A program made the translations under genes and the position numbers. Under the pieces are notes generated by a model that was not told the origin of the DNA, made no database searches, and worked only from the letters and a program-made list of their open reading frames with translations. From Casuarina equisetifolia (Eukaryota > Streptophyta > Magnoliopsida > Fagales > Casuarinaceae): a stretch of DNA of 64,000 bases. How positions within the stretch are numbered: the stretch's first letter is position 1; each line of letters starts with the position of its first letter. The stretch lies in the NCBI GenBank assembly GCA_028551475.1, contig CM052358.1, positions 9,035,938 through 9,099,937 on the forward strand. Direction: 5' to 3'. Of the stretch, positions 25,326-41,400 are shown piece by piece.

Positions 25326-26395
25326 GTAATGGTATTCTACTTACTATACTAGGAAGGACAAAATCAACAAAACACTAGTAGGAAGGCAGAATCAACAAAA
25401 AGTGTCTTAAAGGATAATTTTTTAAAATTTTCTTTCTCTCATATGATGATGTACCATTGATGATGTGGCACTATTTGATATATGGTGTTGACATCACCTA
25501 CTTTTAACTACACTATTTTAGTGAGAAACTTAATTTCACCAAGTTGAGTTGCTCCTCACTACACCTCTCAAGCTCTTATACCAATTTCTAAGGACTAAAA
25601 AAATAAGCATTGGTCAACAAACATCATTAATGCAAGAACACTAAATTAACAAGTTGAAAATTTTCCTACATCCATGAGAAAAACTATCTTTTCATTTGGT
25701 TTTGGTAACTTTCTCTCTAGGGCTTTCTTCTTCTCTTTTTTTCCTTTCTCTCTCTTTCTTTCTTACTTACTTTGTATAGGCAAACAGTTATCCCATAAAC
25801 GAAGTCAAAACCAAATTTCAAATAAAGGAAATTGTAACTTGGGAAAATTATAATTTTGCCTCTTATACATAAGATTACAACCTGCATTTATTAGTAATTT
25901 TTACTCCAAATGTAACAAGTGTTTGGTTTGCTTTGGTTGTTGAATGTTGATTTGAAGAAAATTTAAACACTACAAACTTTTTAGGCTAAAGCTTGCATAC
26001 ATCAGCAAAATAATGAAACCATTGTTAGCTAAACTATGAAAATTATCATATTGATCAACTTGACATATGTAGAAACCAAAGTTTACAATGGAGTAATCAA
26101 ATTGTTAATACCAACATCTGGGTGTTGTGTTAAGTCAAATACAATTCAAATTTAATTTTTCTAACACTAAATCAAGTTTCGCTACAAAGGGCAAACATAT
26201 AATGTATGATTTTCTCTTAATAAACACATATCATAAGACATAATCTGTATCTCTCTTCATCACCATTTGGATCTCCTTTAAACTCCTATAACCTTTTTTC
26301 TTTTAAACAACTCCAAATAAAAATCCAAGATAGCCGCTTCAAGAGGAAAGGAATCCTTGAAAAGGTAATCCAACCTATTTCTTTTCACCCATTAT
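25326..26395. other. intergenic, AT-rich
   Basis: No gene is seen. At about 25567-25585 a sequence like gctcttataccaatttctaa resembles the complement of a Copia initiator-tRNA primer site, so a decayed minus-strand LTR could begin to its right. No second LTR was found to confirm this. Confidence 0.35.
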
Positions 26396-28342
26396 CATCT
26401 ATGTAAATATGGAATTATTATCTAAGTTTAATCTAGCCTATATTTAAAAAAAAATCATTTTTTAAAAATTTTTAGAAAAGAAAAAGAATCATTTCTTTGT
26501 TAGATTTTATTTTTATTATTGCTATTTTTTTCCTTGCAATTTTTTTTTTATTTTTTGAGTTGTTACTATTCAAAGGTGTTGTAGATGTATATAACCAACA
26601 ACCAAGGAGAACAACTTGTTAATCTTGATCCAAAAATTGAATGCACACTCAGAAGGCAACAAAAGCAACTAATAGAACAGAAAAGTCAAATTAGAAGGAT
26701 AGAGGATAATGATGATTCACACAAACTTCTAAGAGATTGTGTTTCACTAATAGTTTTAGGTGCCACCTTAAGCATCAAAAGGCCTACAATTCAAATAAAC
26801 AATTTTGAACTCAAGCCAGCACTGATCTAGATGCTTCAACAATTAATGCAACTTAATGGGCTACTAAACAATAATCCGAACACTCACATTGAAGCTTTCC
26901 TTAAAGTTTGTGACATGATCAAATACAATGGAGTCATAAATGATGTTATTAGGTTAAGGTTATTTCCATTTTCTCTTAGGGACAAAGCTAAAAATTGTCT
27001 TTCTTCTTTTCATATAAGATCAATTACAACATGGGATGATTTAGCTTAGAAATTTCTTGGTAAGTTCTTTCTTCTTGCAAAGTTTGCCAAATTACGTAAT
27101 GATATTTCTACTTTTATATAGATGGACAATGAATCGCTTTATAGAGCATGAGAAAGATTCAAGGATCTTTTGAGCAGATGTTCACATTATAGAGTATCCA
27201 CATGGTTATAGGTACAAACTTTTTATAATGGGGCTAATACAAATCTCCATTTTATGCTTGATGTAGTTGTAAGATGGGCCTTGCATAATAAGACACTAGA
27301 AAAAGCATTTGATCTTTTATAGGAAATGAAAACTAGTAGTTATTAGTAGCCTACTAAAAGGCTATCAGTGAGAAAAGTTAATAAAGTTCAGGAAGTGGAT
27401 GCTTTTACTACAATGTATGCACAGTTTGATAAATTCAACAAAAAGATAGATAACCTAAGTGCTCTAGTCATAAGGATTCAAAACATAGTATGTGATCATT
27501 GTGGTGGAGGACATGCAAGCATAGAGTGTCAAATAGATAACACCTTTGCTTAAAGTTGTGAATATGCTAATTTTAATTAGAAGTTCAAGTAAGTCACATA
27601 ATAATCCATACTCCAATACTTACAATTCGAGATGGCACAACCACCCAAATTATAGAGTAATTCTAATGCCATGAGGTCACCACTAAGATTCAAACAATCG
27701 AAAGAAAAGAAGCCTAATTTAAAGGACATGGTCGCCAAAATGTGGCAAAATAATAAAATAAGATTTCAAAACCAAGAAGCTACCCTTAGAAATTTAGAGG
27801 TACAAATGAGTCAGTTGGCAAATATGATCTCAGGAAGACAACAAGGTTCCTTGCCTAGCAACACAAAGAATAATCTTATAGAATATGCAAAGGCAATAAA
27901 CCTAAAAAATGGCAAGTAAGTGAAAAAAGATGACATTGAGAAAGAAAATGTTGGGGATAAGGAAAAGGATGTTAACATGCAGCTTAAGGAGGCAACCAAG
28001 AGAACACCATTCCCTAATAATCCTAAGTCTTATGTGACTCTAATTCCATTTCCTCAAAGACTCCAGCAACACAAGATAGATAAATAGTTTTCCAAATTAC
28101 TTAAGGTATTCAAGAAACTATTTATTAACATTCCTTTTGTAGATGCATTGGCTCAAATGCCTAGTTATGTAAAAATTTCTTAAGGAAATACTGAAGAACA
28201 AAAGGAAGCTAGAAGAGTATTAAATAGTGAATCTAACTGAACAATGTTCAACTATCTTACAAAATAAACTACCTCTAAAATTAAAAGATCTAGGAAGTTT
28301 TACAATTCCTTACATTATTAGGGATTCTCACTTTGACAAGGC
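26396..28342 (+). mobile_element. Ty3/Gypsy gag-protease fragment, broken
   Basis: A plus-strand fossil that runs through gag (core traces at about 26580-27050, a CDHCGGGH zinc-knuckle-like motif near 27499) into the retropepsin region with a DLGASIN active-site block near 28350. No LTR or primer site is visible on its left. It is mirrored by the minus-strand copy at 28478-30440, so the two face each other tail to tail. Many breaks are present. The zinc knuckle and protease type fit the plant Tat/Athila group, consistent with the primer site of its partner. Confidence 0.75.
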
Positions 28343-30440
28343 ATTATGTGATTTAGGAGCAAGTATCAATATAATTTCTTTTTCAGTCTTTAGTAAATTA
28401 GGATTAGGTAAAGTGAAGGGAACTACAGTGTCTTTACAACTAGCAAATCAATCAATCCAAGTTTCGAAGGGCATTGTCAATAGATTAGCAAAGTGGGATT
28501 CCCCAATAGTACAAGGAACTATAAAACTCCTTAAATCTTTTAATTTTAAAGGAAATTTGTAATTGGTTTTGTAAGATAGCTAAACACTCTTCAATTAGAT
28601 TCATTATTTCATACTCAACTTCCTTTTATTCTTCAATATTTCCTTAAGAAATTTTGCATAACTAAGCATTTGAGTTAATCCCCAATGCATTTACAAAAGA
28701 ATGTTAATATGCAATTTCTTAAATACTTGATCAAGGAATTTGGAAAACTAATTATCTATATTGTGTTGCTAGAGTCTCTGAGGAAATGGAACTAAAGGAA
28801 CATAAGGCTTGGGATTATTAAGGAAAAATGTTCTCTTGGTTACCTCCTTAAGCTACATGATAACATTCTTTTCCTTATCCCCAACACTTTCTTTCTCAAT
28901 GTCATCTTTTCCCACTTGCTTGCCACTTCTCAAGCTTATTGCCTTTGCATCTTTGCTAGGATTCTTCTCTGTGTTACTAGGCAAGGAACCATGTTGTCTT
29001 CCTAAGATCATATTCGCTAATTGACTCTTTTGTACCTCTAAATTTCTAAGTGCAGCTTCTTGGTTTTGAAATCTTATTTATTATTTTGTAACATTTTGGC
29101 AACCATGTCCTTTAAATTAGGCTTCTTTTCTTCTGATTGTTTGAATCTTGGTGGTGACCTTATAGCATTAGAATTACTCTATGAAAAATTTGGGTGGTTG
29201 TGCCATCTTGAATTGTAAGTATTGGAGTATGGATTATTATGTGACCTATTTGAACTTTTAACAAAATTAGCATCTTCACTACCTTAAGCAAAGGTGTTAC
29301 CTATTTGACACTCTGTGTTTGCATGTCCTCCACCATAATGATCACATACTATGTTCTGAATCCTCATGACTAGAACATTCGGGTTATCTATGTTCTTGTT
29401 GAATTTATCAAACTATGCATACATTGTAGTAAAAGTATCCACTTAATGAACTTCACTAAATTTCCTCATTGATAGCCTTTTAGTAGGCCACTGATAACAA
29501 TTAGTTTTCATTTCCTATAAAAGATCAAACGCTTCTTTTTGGTGTCTTATTATACAAGGCCCATCTTACAACTACATCAAGCATAAAATGGAGATGTGTA
29601 TTAGCCCCATTATAAAAAGTTTGTACATGTAACCATATGGATACTCTGTAATGTGAACATCTCCATAAAAGATCCTTGAATCTTTCTCATGCTTTATAAA
29701 GTAATTCATTGTCCATCTATGCAAAAGTAAAAATATCGTTACGCATTTTGACAAACTTTGCAAGAAGAAAGAACTTACCAAGAAACTTTTGAGCCAAATC
29801 ATCCCATGTCATAATTTTTCCTACAGGAAAATAAGAAAGACAATTTTTTTAGCTTTGTCTTTAAGAGAAAATGGAAATAACCTTAACCTAACCACATCAT
29901 CTATAGGTCCATTGTATTTGATCATGTCATAGACTTTAAGGAATGCTTCAATGTAAGTGTTCAGATCATCATTTGGTAGCCCACTAAATTGCACAGATTG
30001 TTAAAGCATTTGGATGAGTGTTGGCTCAAATTCAAAATTGTTTGCTTGAATTGTAGGCCTCTTGATGCTTGAGGAGACATCCTCAATTGTTGGTGCAACA
30101 TGATCTCATAGAAGTTTGTGTGAATCATTATTGTCCCATATCCTTCTAATTTGACTTTTCTATTCTCTTAGTCGCTTTCATTGCCTTCTGAGTGTGCGTT
30201 CAATATTTGGATCAAGATCAACAAGTTGTCCTCCTTGGTTGTTGGTCATACATGTCTACAACAACTTTGAATAATAGCAACTCAACAAATTTTTTTTTTG
30301 CAAGGAAAAATAATAATAAAGAAAAATAAAATAAAACCTAACAAAAAAATGATTCTTTTTCTTTTCAAATGATTTTAAAAAAAAATTATTTATTTTTTTT
30401 AAGAAAATAAAGGCTAGATTAAACTTGAAATTATTTAGTA
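26416..30440. repeat. large inverted repeat, arms ~1.9 kb, spacer ~135 bp
   Basis: The outer ends match in inverted orientation: 26416 aagtttaatctagcc against 30440 and leftward. Many inner blocks also match, for example 26590-26740 against 30080-30250, 27840-28010 against 28830-29000, and 28258-28330 against 28500-28575. The unpaired centre is about 28343-28477. The arms differ by many substitutions and small indels, so the palindrome is old or was assembled from two diverged copies. Confidence 0.85.
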
Positions 30441-30468
30441 TTAATATTATTTAGTAGTAAACAACCAA

Positions 30469-30486
30469 TCCCCAACAATGATGCCA
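30469..30486 (-). other. primer-binding site, tRNA-Asp type (decayed)
   Basis: On the minus strand this reads TGGCATCATTGTTGGGGA, lying 6 bp inside the LTR. It resembles the tRNA-Asp complement used by Tat/Athila elements, and the differences are all transitions. Confidence 0.65.
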
Positions 30487-30492
30487 AAAACT

Positions 30493-31706
30493 TGTTCATG
30501 AAATTTTAAATGCAAATAAACATATTGAATAAGTAATATAATGATAAGAAAAGTATCGTTCCACAAAAATTGGTGAATATTAGATCAACTAATTACTACT
30601 AGTGAATAACTCTTAGAATTTATCTAACAAACCAAAATGATAAATGATAAATTAACTAACTAAATTTAAGAAAACTTAATACAAGAAATATGTTAAAGCA
30701 TATGATTTCAGCATAATTATTAGATATGATTTTCGATTATTTATGCCTGCAAGAATAATAATACATATGTGATGGTGAAATTTCCTAAATTAGTTACTAT
30801 CCTATGTCTAGGTATAATAAACCTACTCCATTTATTAATTTACTATTTCTATGAACATTCTTGGTTTATGATAAATCTTTCAATCATCTTATCACCAAAA
30901 GTCACATAAATATGATATATGTCTATCAACATTTAATTCATAGTTATATATTATGAGAAGCAATTGCATATAATATTCTTTCAATCTCAAATATGCAAAT
31001 AAAATAATTTAAGTGGTAGCTAATCATCTAAAAACATTAAGCACAATAATATATAACTCACATAAATAAAATACCTTATAAAGCATAGAAATTTATAAAA
31101 TTCACATCATCATAGTTAGGCTACATTGTCGCTTTAACAAAAAGAAATTAGAACATAATGAAATAATAAGCCAAAACAATGGTGAAAATTAAACAAAACA
31201 TCTTAAATAAAAAACACAAGAGAGTTGTTACAACATTGTCTTCTTTTCCAAAAAATCTTGAATTCTTAGCCTTTCTCTTAAGTTGTGTTGAAGTTCCCTC
31301 ACTCTTTTGCCTCTTCTTTTCTCTTAAATAGAGTTTAGGGTTTAGACCTAACTCCTATCTCAATAGAAGTGGGTTTTGGATACCTAAAACAATTGGATTT
31401 TGAACTCTTAAATTAATTGGGCTTTAAACTCCTAACATGACTAAGTTTTCTTATTATTTAGAAAATCTAATCATAATCATCCAAAACTCAAACCCATTTT
31501 AACTTTCTTAATCTTGATATTCTAACCATATTTTGCCACAATAAGTCTTAGGTTCTCTATGCTCATCATTTTTCTCTATATCTCCTTATACTACATAAAC
31601 AATGCAAATTTAAGTAAATAAAGAGCAATTCAAATATTTTCTTATAAGCATTATTTTACTTATTGCCTAAATTAAGTAAAATAACTCTATAAAAATAGAG
31701 TTTTCA
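30493..31706 (-). repeat. Gypsy 5' LTR (~1.2 kb)
   Basis: Collinear with the solo LTR at 60099-61333 from TGTTC...AAATGCAA to the terminal AACTCTATAAAAATAGAGTT hairpin. Left edge TG and right edge CA fit canonical LTR ends. Confidence 0.8.
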
Positions 31707-31714
31707 AAATCCAT

Positions 31715-31985
31715 GGCCCAAATTTCTTCCTGCTGGGCGTCAACCAGACCACATGCCTTACGGTGTAGTACATACTGAGCTGCAATGATATTCCTAGTGG
31801 TCCTTAACCTTACTTCCCGCTTTACGTTACCGCGTGAGAATCCAAACGTGACAGAATTGGATCTTATTGGCACAACCGTAGTGACATCGTAAAAGACATC
31901 GCCCACATTTTGGCACAAATTTTCTGCGAGCTCTAGGAAAGAAAAATCCAGGATTGAAAGATGAGAATCTAGCATCACCGCTGGA
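31715..31985 (-). pseudogene. coding-like fragment abutting the Gypsy LTR
   Basis: A minus-strand open frame of about 90 codons whose codon use is more balanced and GC-richer than its surroundings. It includes a basic segment RGNVKREVRLRTTRNIIAAQ and then KACGLVDAQQEEIWAM. It runs straight into the LTR, so the fragment may have been cut by the Gypsy insertion or carried beside it. I do not recognise the family. No ATG-centred context, splice site or 3' continuation is seen. It could be a relic exon of a lost gene. Confidence 0.3.
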
Positions 31986-32395
31986 GAGTTACACTCGTTC
32001 TTGAATTTGATGAGAAAAAAATGATCTCAAAGCTTCCAACAGGTGTTTTCATTGCCACTTTGTGGTTTTGAGTTGAAAAGAAGAAGAGGTTAAAAATACT
32101 CTCATTACGATGAATCACAAACATTTTTCATTATGATCATAAACGAAGAATAATGTGCTGTCCCTATAAGAAGCTAAGTCAGGCAAACAACTACGAGTAC
32201 TATGCAAATGGTAGAATACATCATGGGAATCTCGGTTAAACGGAACTGAAAAATAAAAATCTCGCCGAGACTTGAGGGGCATGGGAAAATGGGAAACCAA
32301 AAACAAATCAAGGATTATGCCTACTACTTGCCCCTTCTCTAATTTTGTTTTTTTTTTTTTTTTCTGGCTACTTGTGTCAAATACTGGATAATTCG
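31986..32395. other. MSI1 3' flank
   Basis: Holds the probable MSI1 3' untranslated region at its right end, next to a run of T at 32349-32363. No gene is seen. Confidence 0.45.
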
Positions 32396-37293
<4,898 letters not shown>

Positions 37294-37385
37294 TTACTCC
37301 GGTGGTGGGATTAGATTTTCCCAAGGCTTCCTCTCTCTGCAATTTTTCTTCGATTTTCCCTTCTCCACTTTCTTTTTTAGTTTTG

Positions 37386-37395
37386 TTCCCGCCAA
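37386..37395. promoter_or_regulatory. E2F-like site upstream of MSI1
   Basis: TTCCCGCCAA, which reads TTGGCGGGAA on the other strand, 105-114 bp before the MSI1 ATG. E2F sites drive S-phase expression in plants, which would suit a replication-coupled chaperone. It may lie in the 5' leader rather than the promoter. Confidence 0.45.
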
Positions 37396-37421
37396 GAATC
37401 GGGTGATGGAGAGTTGAGTGG

Positions 37422-37428
37422 AACCCTA
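37422..37428. promoter_or_regulatory. telo-box core AACCCTA
   Basis: AACCCTA core about 141 bp before the MSI1 ATG. Telo-boxes are common beside start sites of plant genes active in dividing cells. A 7-mer can occur by chance; the pairing with the E2F-like site adds some weight. Confidence 0.35.
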
Positions 37429-37504
37429 GAGACGAGCACGAGTGAGACACAGAGGGTCAATTCCAAGACACGTCTCGAAGGTCACCCAGACAAAATGGTT
37501 GATT

Positions 37505-37533
37505 TCGGGTCGGGTTGTGGTAAACCGACCCGA
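37505..37533. promoter_or_regulatory. GC-rich inverted repeat upstream of MSI1
   Basis: TCGGGTCGG and CCGACCCGA form a perfect 9-bp stem around an 11-base centre. Allowing one mismatch extends the stem to 12 bp with a 5-base loop. It lies about 225 bp before the MSI1 ATG in AT-rich DNA. It could be a protein-binding palindrome; no known factor is implied. Confidence 0.4.
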
Positions 37534-38404
37534 GTAACCAACTAATTCACCTTTCAGTTAAAACCAAACAAAAATTTCGACTTCATACGATGTAACCAGA
37601 AAGCCAGAAAAAAAAAAAAAAAAAACCATCATCTGTCACTAGTTAACAGAAATCAATATGTTGTTTTGTTTCAAACATACGAAACACACAAGAAGAGACT
37701 TGGAGAAAATTTATCCTTTTTATTTATCTTTTTGGTGTTTTATCTTCCAAATGTCAAAAAACTGTATATTTCTTTATAAGGAGTAGTCGAATGTTGGCAC
37801 CAAATCAGAAATTCATAGAATTGTGTGTGGGTGAATTTGTTCCTTTTTCTATTTTTTTTCTTTAAAAAAAAAATCATCCAAAACTTCTATCAAGTTTTAA
37901 TTGATGGCTTAAACTAAAGAGTAATATATTATCTTAAAAATATCTTAAATTCAAAAATGTAATCAAGGAAATTTGAATTGAATCTAAAGAGCAAAGAGCA
38001 AAGAGCAAAGAACAAAGAACAAAACTATGGTCTAAGATTTTTTCGATTATGGGATGTTCCAATAGTTGTAAGCTTAAACAAGTGGAGAATAAGCAAGACA
38101 AAAGTAGCAACAATTCAGCCTTCCAAGTCACAACTCTTTTTACCTTTCAAATTGGAAAACTGAGCTGCAGTCCTTGTTACAATAAGCAACTGGTAGGGAT
38201 AAATTCATGGACAAAGGAGCTATGTCGTACAAGGCTTCTTGAATGGTGGAGAAGTTTATGATAATGCATATCTACAGGAAAAAAGATTACTTCACTGATT
38301 GTTGTTTCATGTCTTGCCGCGTTCAGAGATTTCCTGCCATGTTTACAAACATTTATCTACAAGCATTATATTGATCTGCTTTTTGGAAAAGACTTTGAAT
38401 TTAA
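37534..38404. other. spacer between MSI1 and the zinc-finger gene
   Basis: Contains the 3' flank of the zinc-finger gene and the distal MSI1 promoter. A short purine-rich repeat of the unit agagcaa/agaacaa occurs at about 37985-38023. No gene is seen. Confidence 0.45.
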
Positions 38405-41400
38405 TTAGTCCTCAGTTTGGAATAAATCTGCTGCACTACGACGTTCTTGGGCACCTTGGATTTCACGCCCTTTTGGATTTTGGATGTCATGGTTGTCCAT
38501 CTTCATGAAATGGAAGCCCATTATATACCTGTACTCCCCTGTTCCAAGGCAGCGAGAGCAGTAGTCGAGACCACTTCCACCGCAGCTCCTGCACCTGTAA
38601 TGTTGATTCAAGGCTCTTAAGTGAAAAGCCAATGATAGATGAAATCTTTAATTGCACTTATAAAAAGAGTTCTATATGTCACCATTTTGGCCATTCTCCT
38701 TTAGGAAGCATTGCTAAATGAACATAGTTCGTCCTTCCTGTGATGTTCCAAGGCAAGAGAAAATTAGCAGCAGAGGACAACAAGAAAGAAGTAACAGAAA
38801 GTACCCTAAAAAAAAAAAAAAAAGTTGAATTCGTCCATCCTTTCCACAGAAAATAGAAAAAGGAAGCACATATATGTATGCAATTGCCCGAGGACCTGCT
38901 CACCCATAGATTTGAGGAAAACAGTCCAGATTGTTTACATATTCCATGGAATGAAGGAAGAGCCAATTCATTTTGTTATCAATTGCTTTTAGAGAAATAA
39001 AGACAAGCTTTATTAGTGCAAAGGCACTCATATCTCTATAGGTCTTCCAAATTTTGGAATATGGTTAATATTCTTTTATAGTTCTATATCCAGTCATCCA
39101 AAATTTTTATGTTAAGGAATGAAAGCTTTTCAGTGTATGAGCTTAGTGTGAAATAAAATAAAAATAAAATAAAATAAAACTAAGGCACGAACTTCATCAA
39201 GTTTGAACCCAATTCTTCTTTTTCATCAACCACCTTTGACACCCATAACAATATACAATACATTCCAAAATTTAACTCAATGTAGTTGAAAGCAAACATA
39301 GTTGCGCAATTGGTGGTTATGGTAAACAATAAGCTTTATTGCTCTACCAACGATGGTCTGCCTAACTTATACAATTTTGATATTTAAGGAAAAGCAGAAA
39401 GAACAATGTAAGCAGAAAAGTCAAGGTAATTCTTATGGCTTACCAATGCCCACAAGAGAAAATAGAGTTGGAACGTGAAGGTGATCCAAAGGAATTACTT
39501 CAGATGCAAGTATGAGATACCTCCATCACATGCCTTATAGATTCAAGAATGATTTCAGATAGGTGTTTGAGAAGCATCGAGGAACAAGTGATATGCTGCT
39601 ATTGCTTAAGACATTACCAGAGTGATCTTGTTAATGACTAGCGTGCAGGTGAGGCCACAAGCAAAGCTTGGGTTCGGGTTTGATGATGAACTTGCATATG
39701 AAGTGGATGAGAAGTGAAAGAAGAATTGGAATTGGAATAACTTTTTCTTTCTTTCTTTTCTACTTCAACTACTTTTATTTTACTTCTCATGACGTAGTTC
39801 TTTTCTTCAAAAAGATGGCCAACAACTCACTTAAAAGAACAAAATCCAGAAAAAAAATGATGCTTTTTTTGTTTTTTATGTTATGGTGCTTTTTTGATGT
39901 TAGATCATCAAGCACAGCAGTCAGTCAATGGAGTTGGACTGAAGAACTACATTGACAGCAATCTGAAACTTTAAAGATAAATTTGCTCATATTAGAACCA
40001 AAGGAAAGCAGCTGTGACTGAGAAGAAAGAGATATTTCTTTTTGAGCAGCCTTGTTGAGATAGGGACAAATTGAAAACCAAGCCCAACTTTGAATGACCA
40101 AAATATATTTTACCCTCTTTGGTGGTTCCAATGGAATCTTACTAATGCGTCTAGTAAATCATTAATACCAACCGAATCGTGTTTCCAGTTTTGTTTTGTT
40201 TTTTTTTTTCTGTTACTTCTTTTCTTAGAAAGTTCATGAGACTTCAGGCTAAGCTAGCAAAAGAGAATATTTCAATGAAGAAAGAAGTTCTGTTCAGTCA
40301 TTGTCTTAAATATCAAGAAAGATGGCACAAAAATCAAACTCAAACAGGTGTATGGAACATGAGTTTGGAAGTAAGAGCTCAATGGCACACTTTCAACATG
40401 ATCTGATATATACTTGGAAAAGCTCAGATGCTTCTTGTGCTATGAGAATTCATTTCCTATTTAAATGAAGTTCCTTCTAAACTTGCCCCAGAAATGGCTT
40501 AGTGTGTACAACATTAAATCAAAGAACTAATTATAGCGTGCAGCATCATGGTCCGTACCTATGCTGTAATCCCTAAATAAGATTAAACACGAACTCCAGG
40601 AACAAATTCTCACAAACATTAGCCTAGAGGAAATTGAAGCTTGGCATACAGTTTAGAGGCACCCAAGCAGCACCAGATGAGCCAAAAATCAGCAATTGTC
40701 ATGTCAAACTAAAACCTCAGAAATCAATAACTGAGATACTTCAAGCAAATATTCCAGGAAAATTATAATCATTCAAAGGCAAGAAGATTAGGTTGTGTTG
40801 GAGATCATATACAGCCTATATGGGACGAACATGAATTTAGGTGCTTCTGTGAGTTTGTTTAAATGTGTGCATCTGAGAGAGAGAGGAGAGAGAGAGATAG
40901 AGAGAGAGAGACCTCTTCCACAACAGTGGTTGCAATCAACTCTTCCACTCCCTTTACAGACTACACAAGGTGGATCCGGTTTCCTTCTCTCTTCTCTCCA
41001 AACATTTGACTGCAAAAACCACGAGGCATCCAAAATTTGTTAACAGAAACTAGTGGCATAAATAAGAGTTGTCCAATACATAAAATAAGCATTAGAAACC
41101 TTTCCGGTAATATAAACTATGATGCCTTTAAGTAAAAGCATGAATTTATCATATTTAAGCTCTTGAAATTTTAGAGACTGAGGCCTTGTTGAGGTGAACA
41201 GAAGGTTTTCTCAGAGGAATTTCTAGTTATATGTTGACAGCATTCCTGCCCATCAATCGCCTCCAAACATATACTTGGACATTTTAAAGTGTATAAGGCA
41301 TTGACTTGGAGAGAATCACTGGATAGCTTGACATTCAACACAGCAAACAAAAACATGTTTAAGATAGATATGCGTGTGTATTTGGCTTCTTTCTGGGAGT

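Larger units (their letters stand above)
28478..31706 (-). mobile_element. Ty3/Gypsy 5' LTR, primer site and gag, broken
   Basis: A minus-strand fossil with its 5' LTR on the right (30493-31706), a primer-binding-site-like sequence at 30469-30486, then gag running leftward from about 30250 to the protease region at the palindrome centre. The rest of pol and the 3' LTR are absent. The primer site matches the tRNA-Asp type known from Tat/Athila Gypsy elements. Many breaks are present. The same LTR family occurs as a solo LTR at 60099-61333. Confidence 0.8.

Noticed and set aside
39668-39955. 95-codon plus-strand frame in intron 2 of the zinc-finger gene
   Set aside because: Low-complexity Phe/Lys-rich translation of AT-rich DNA. 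A short FGFDDELAYEVDEK-like phrase in another frame caught my eye but has no support.
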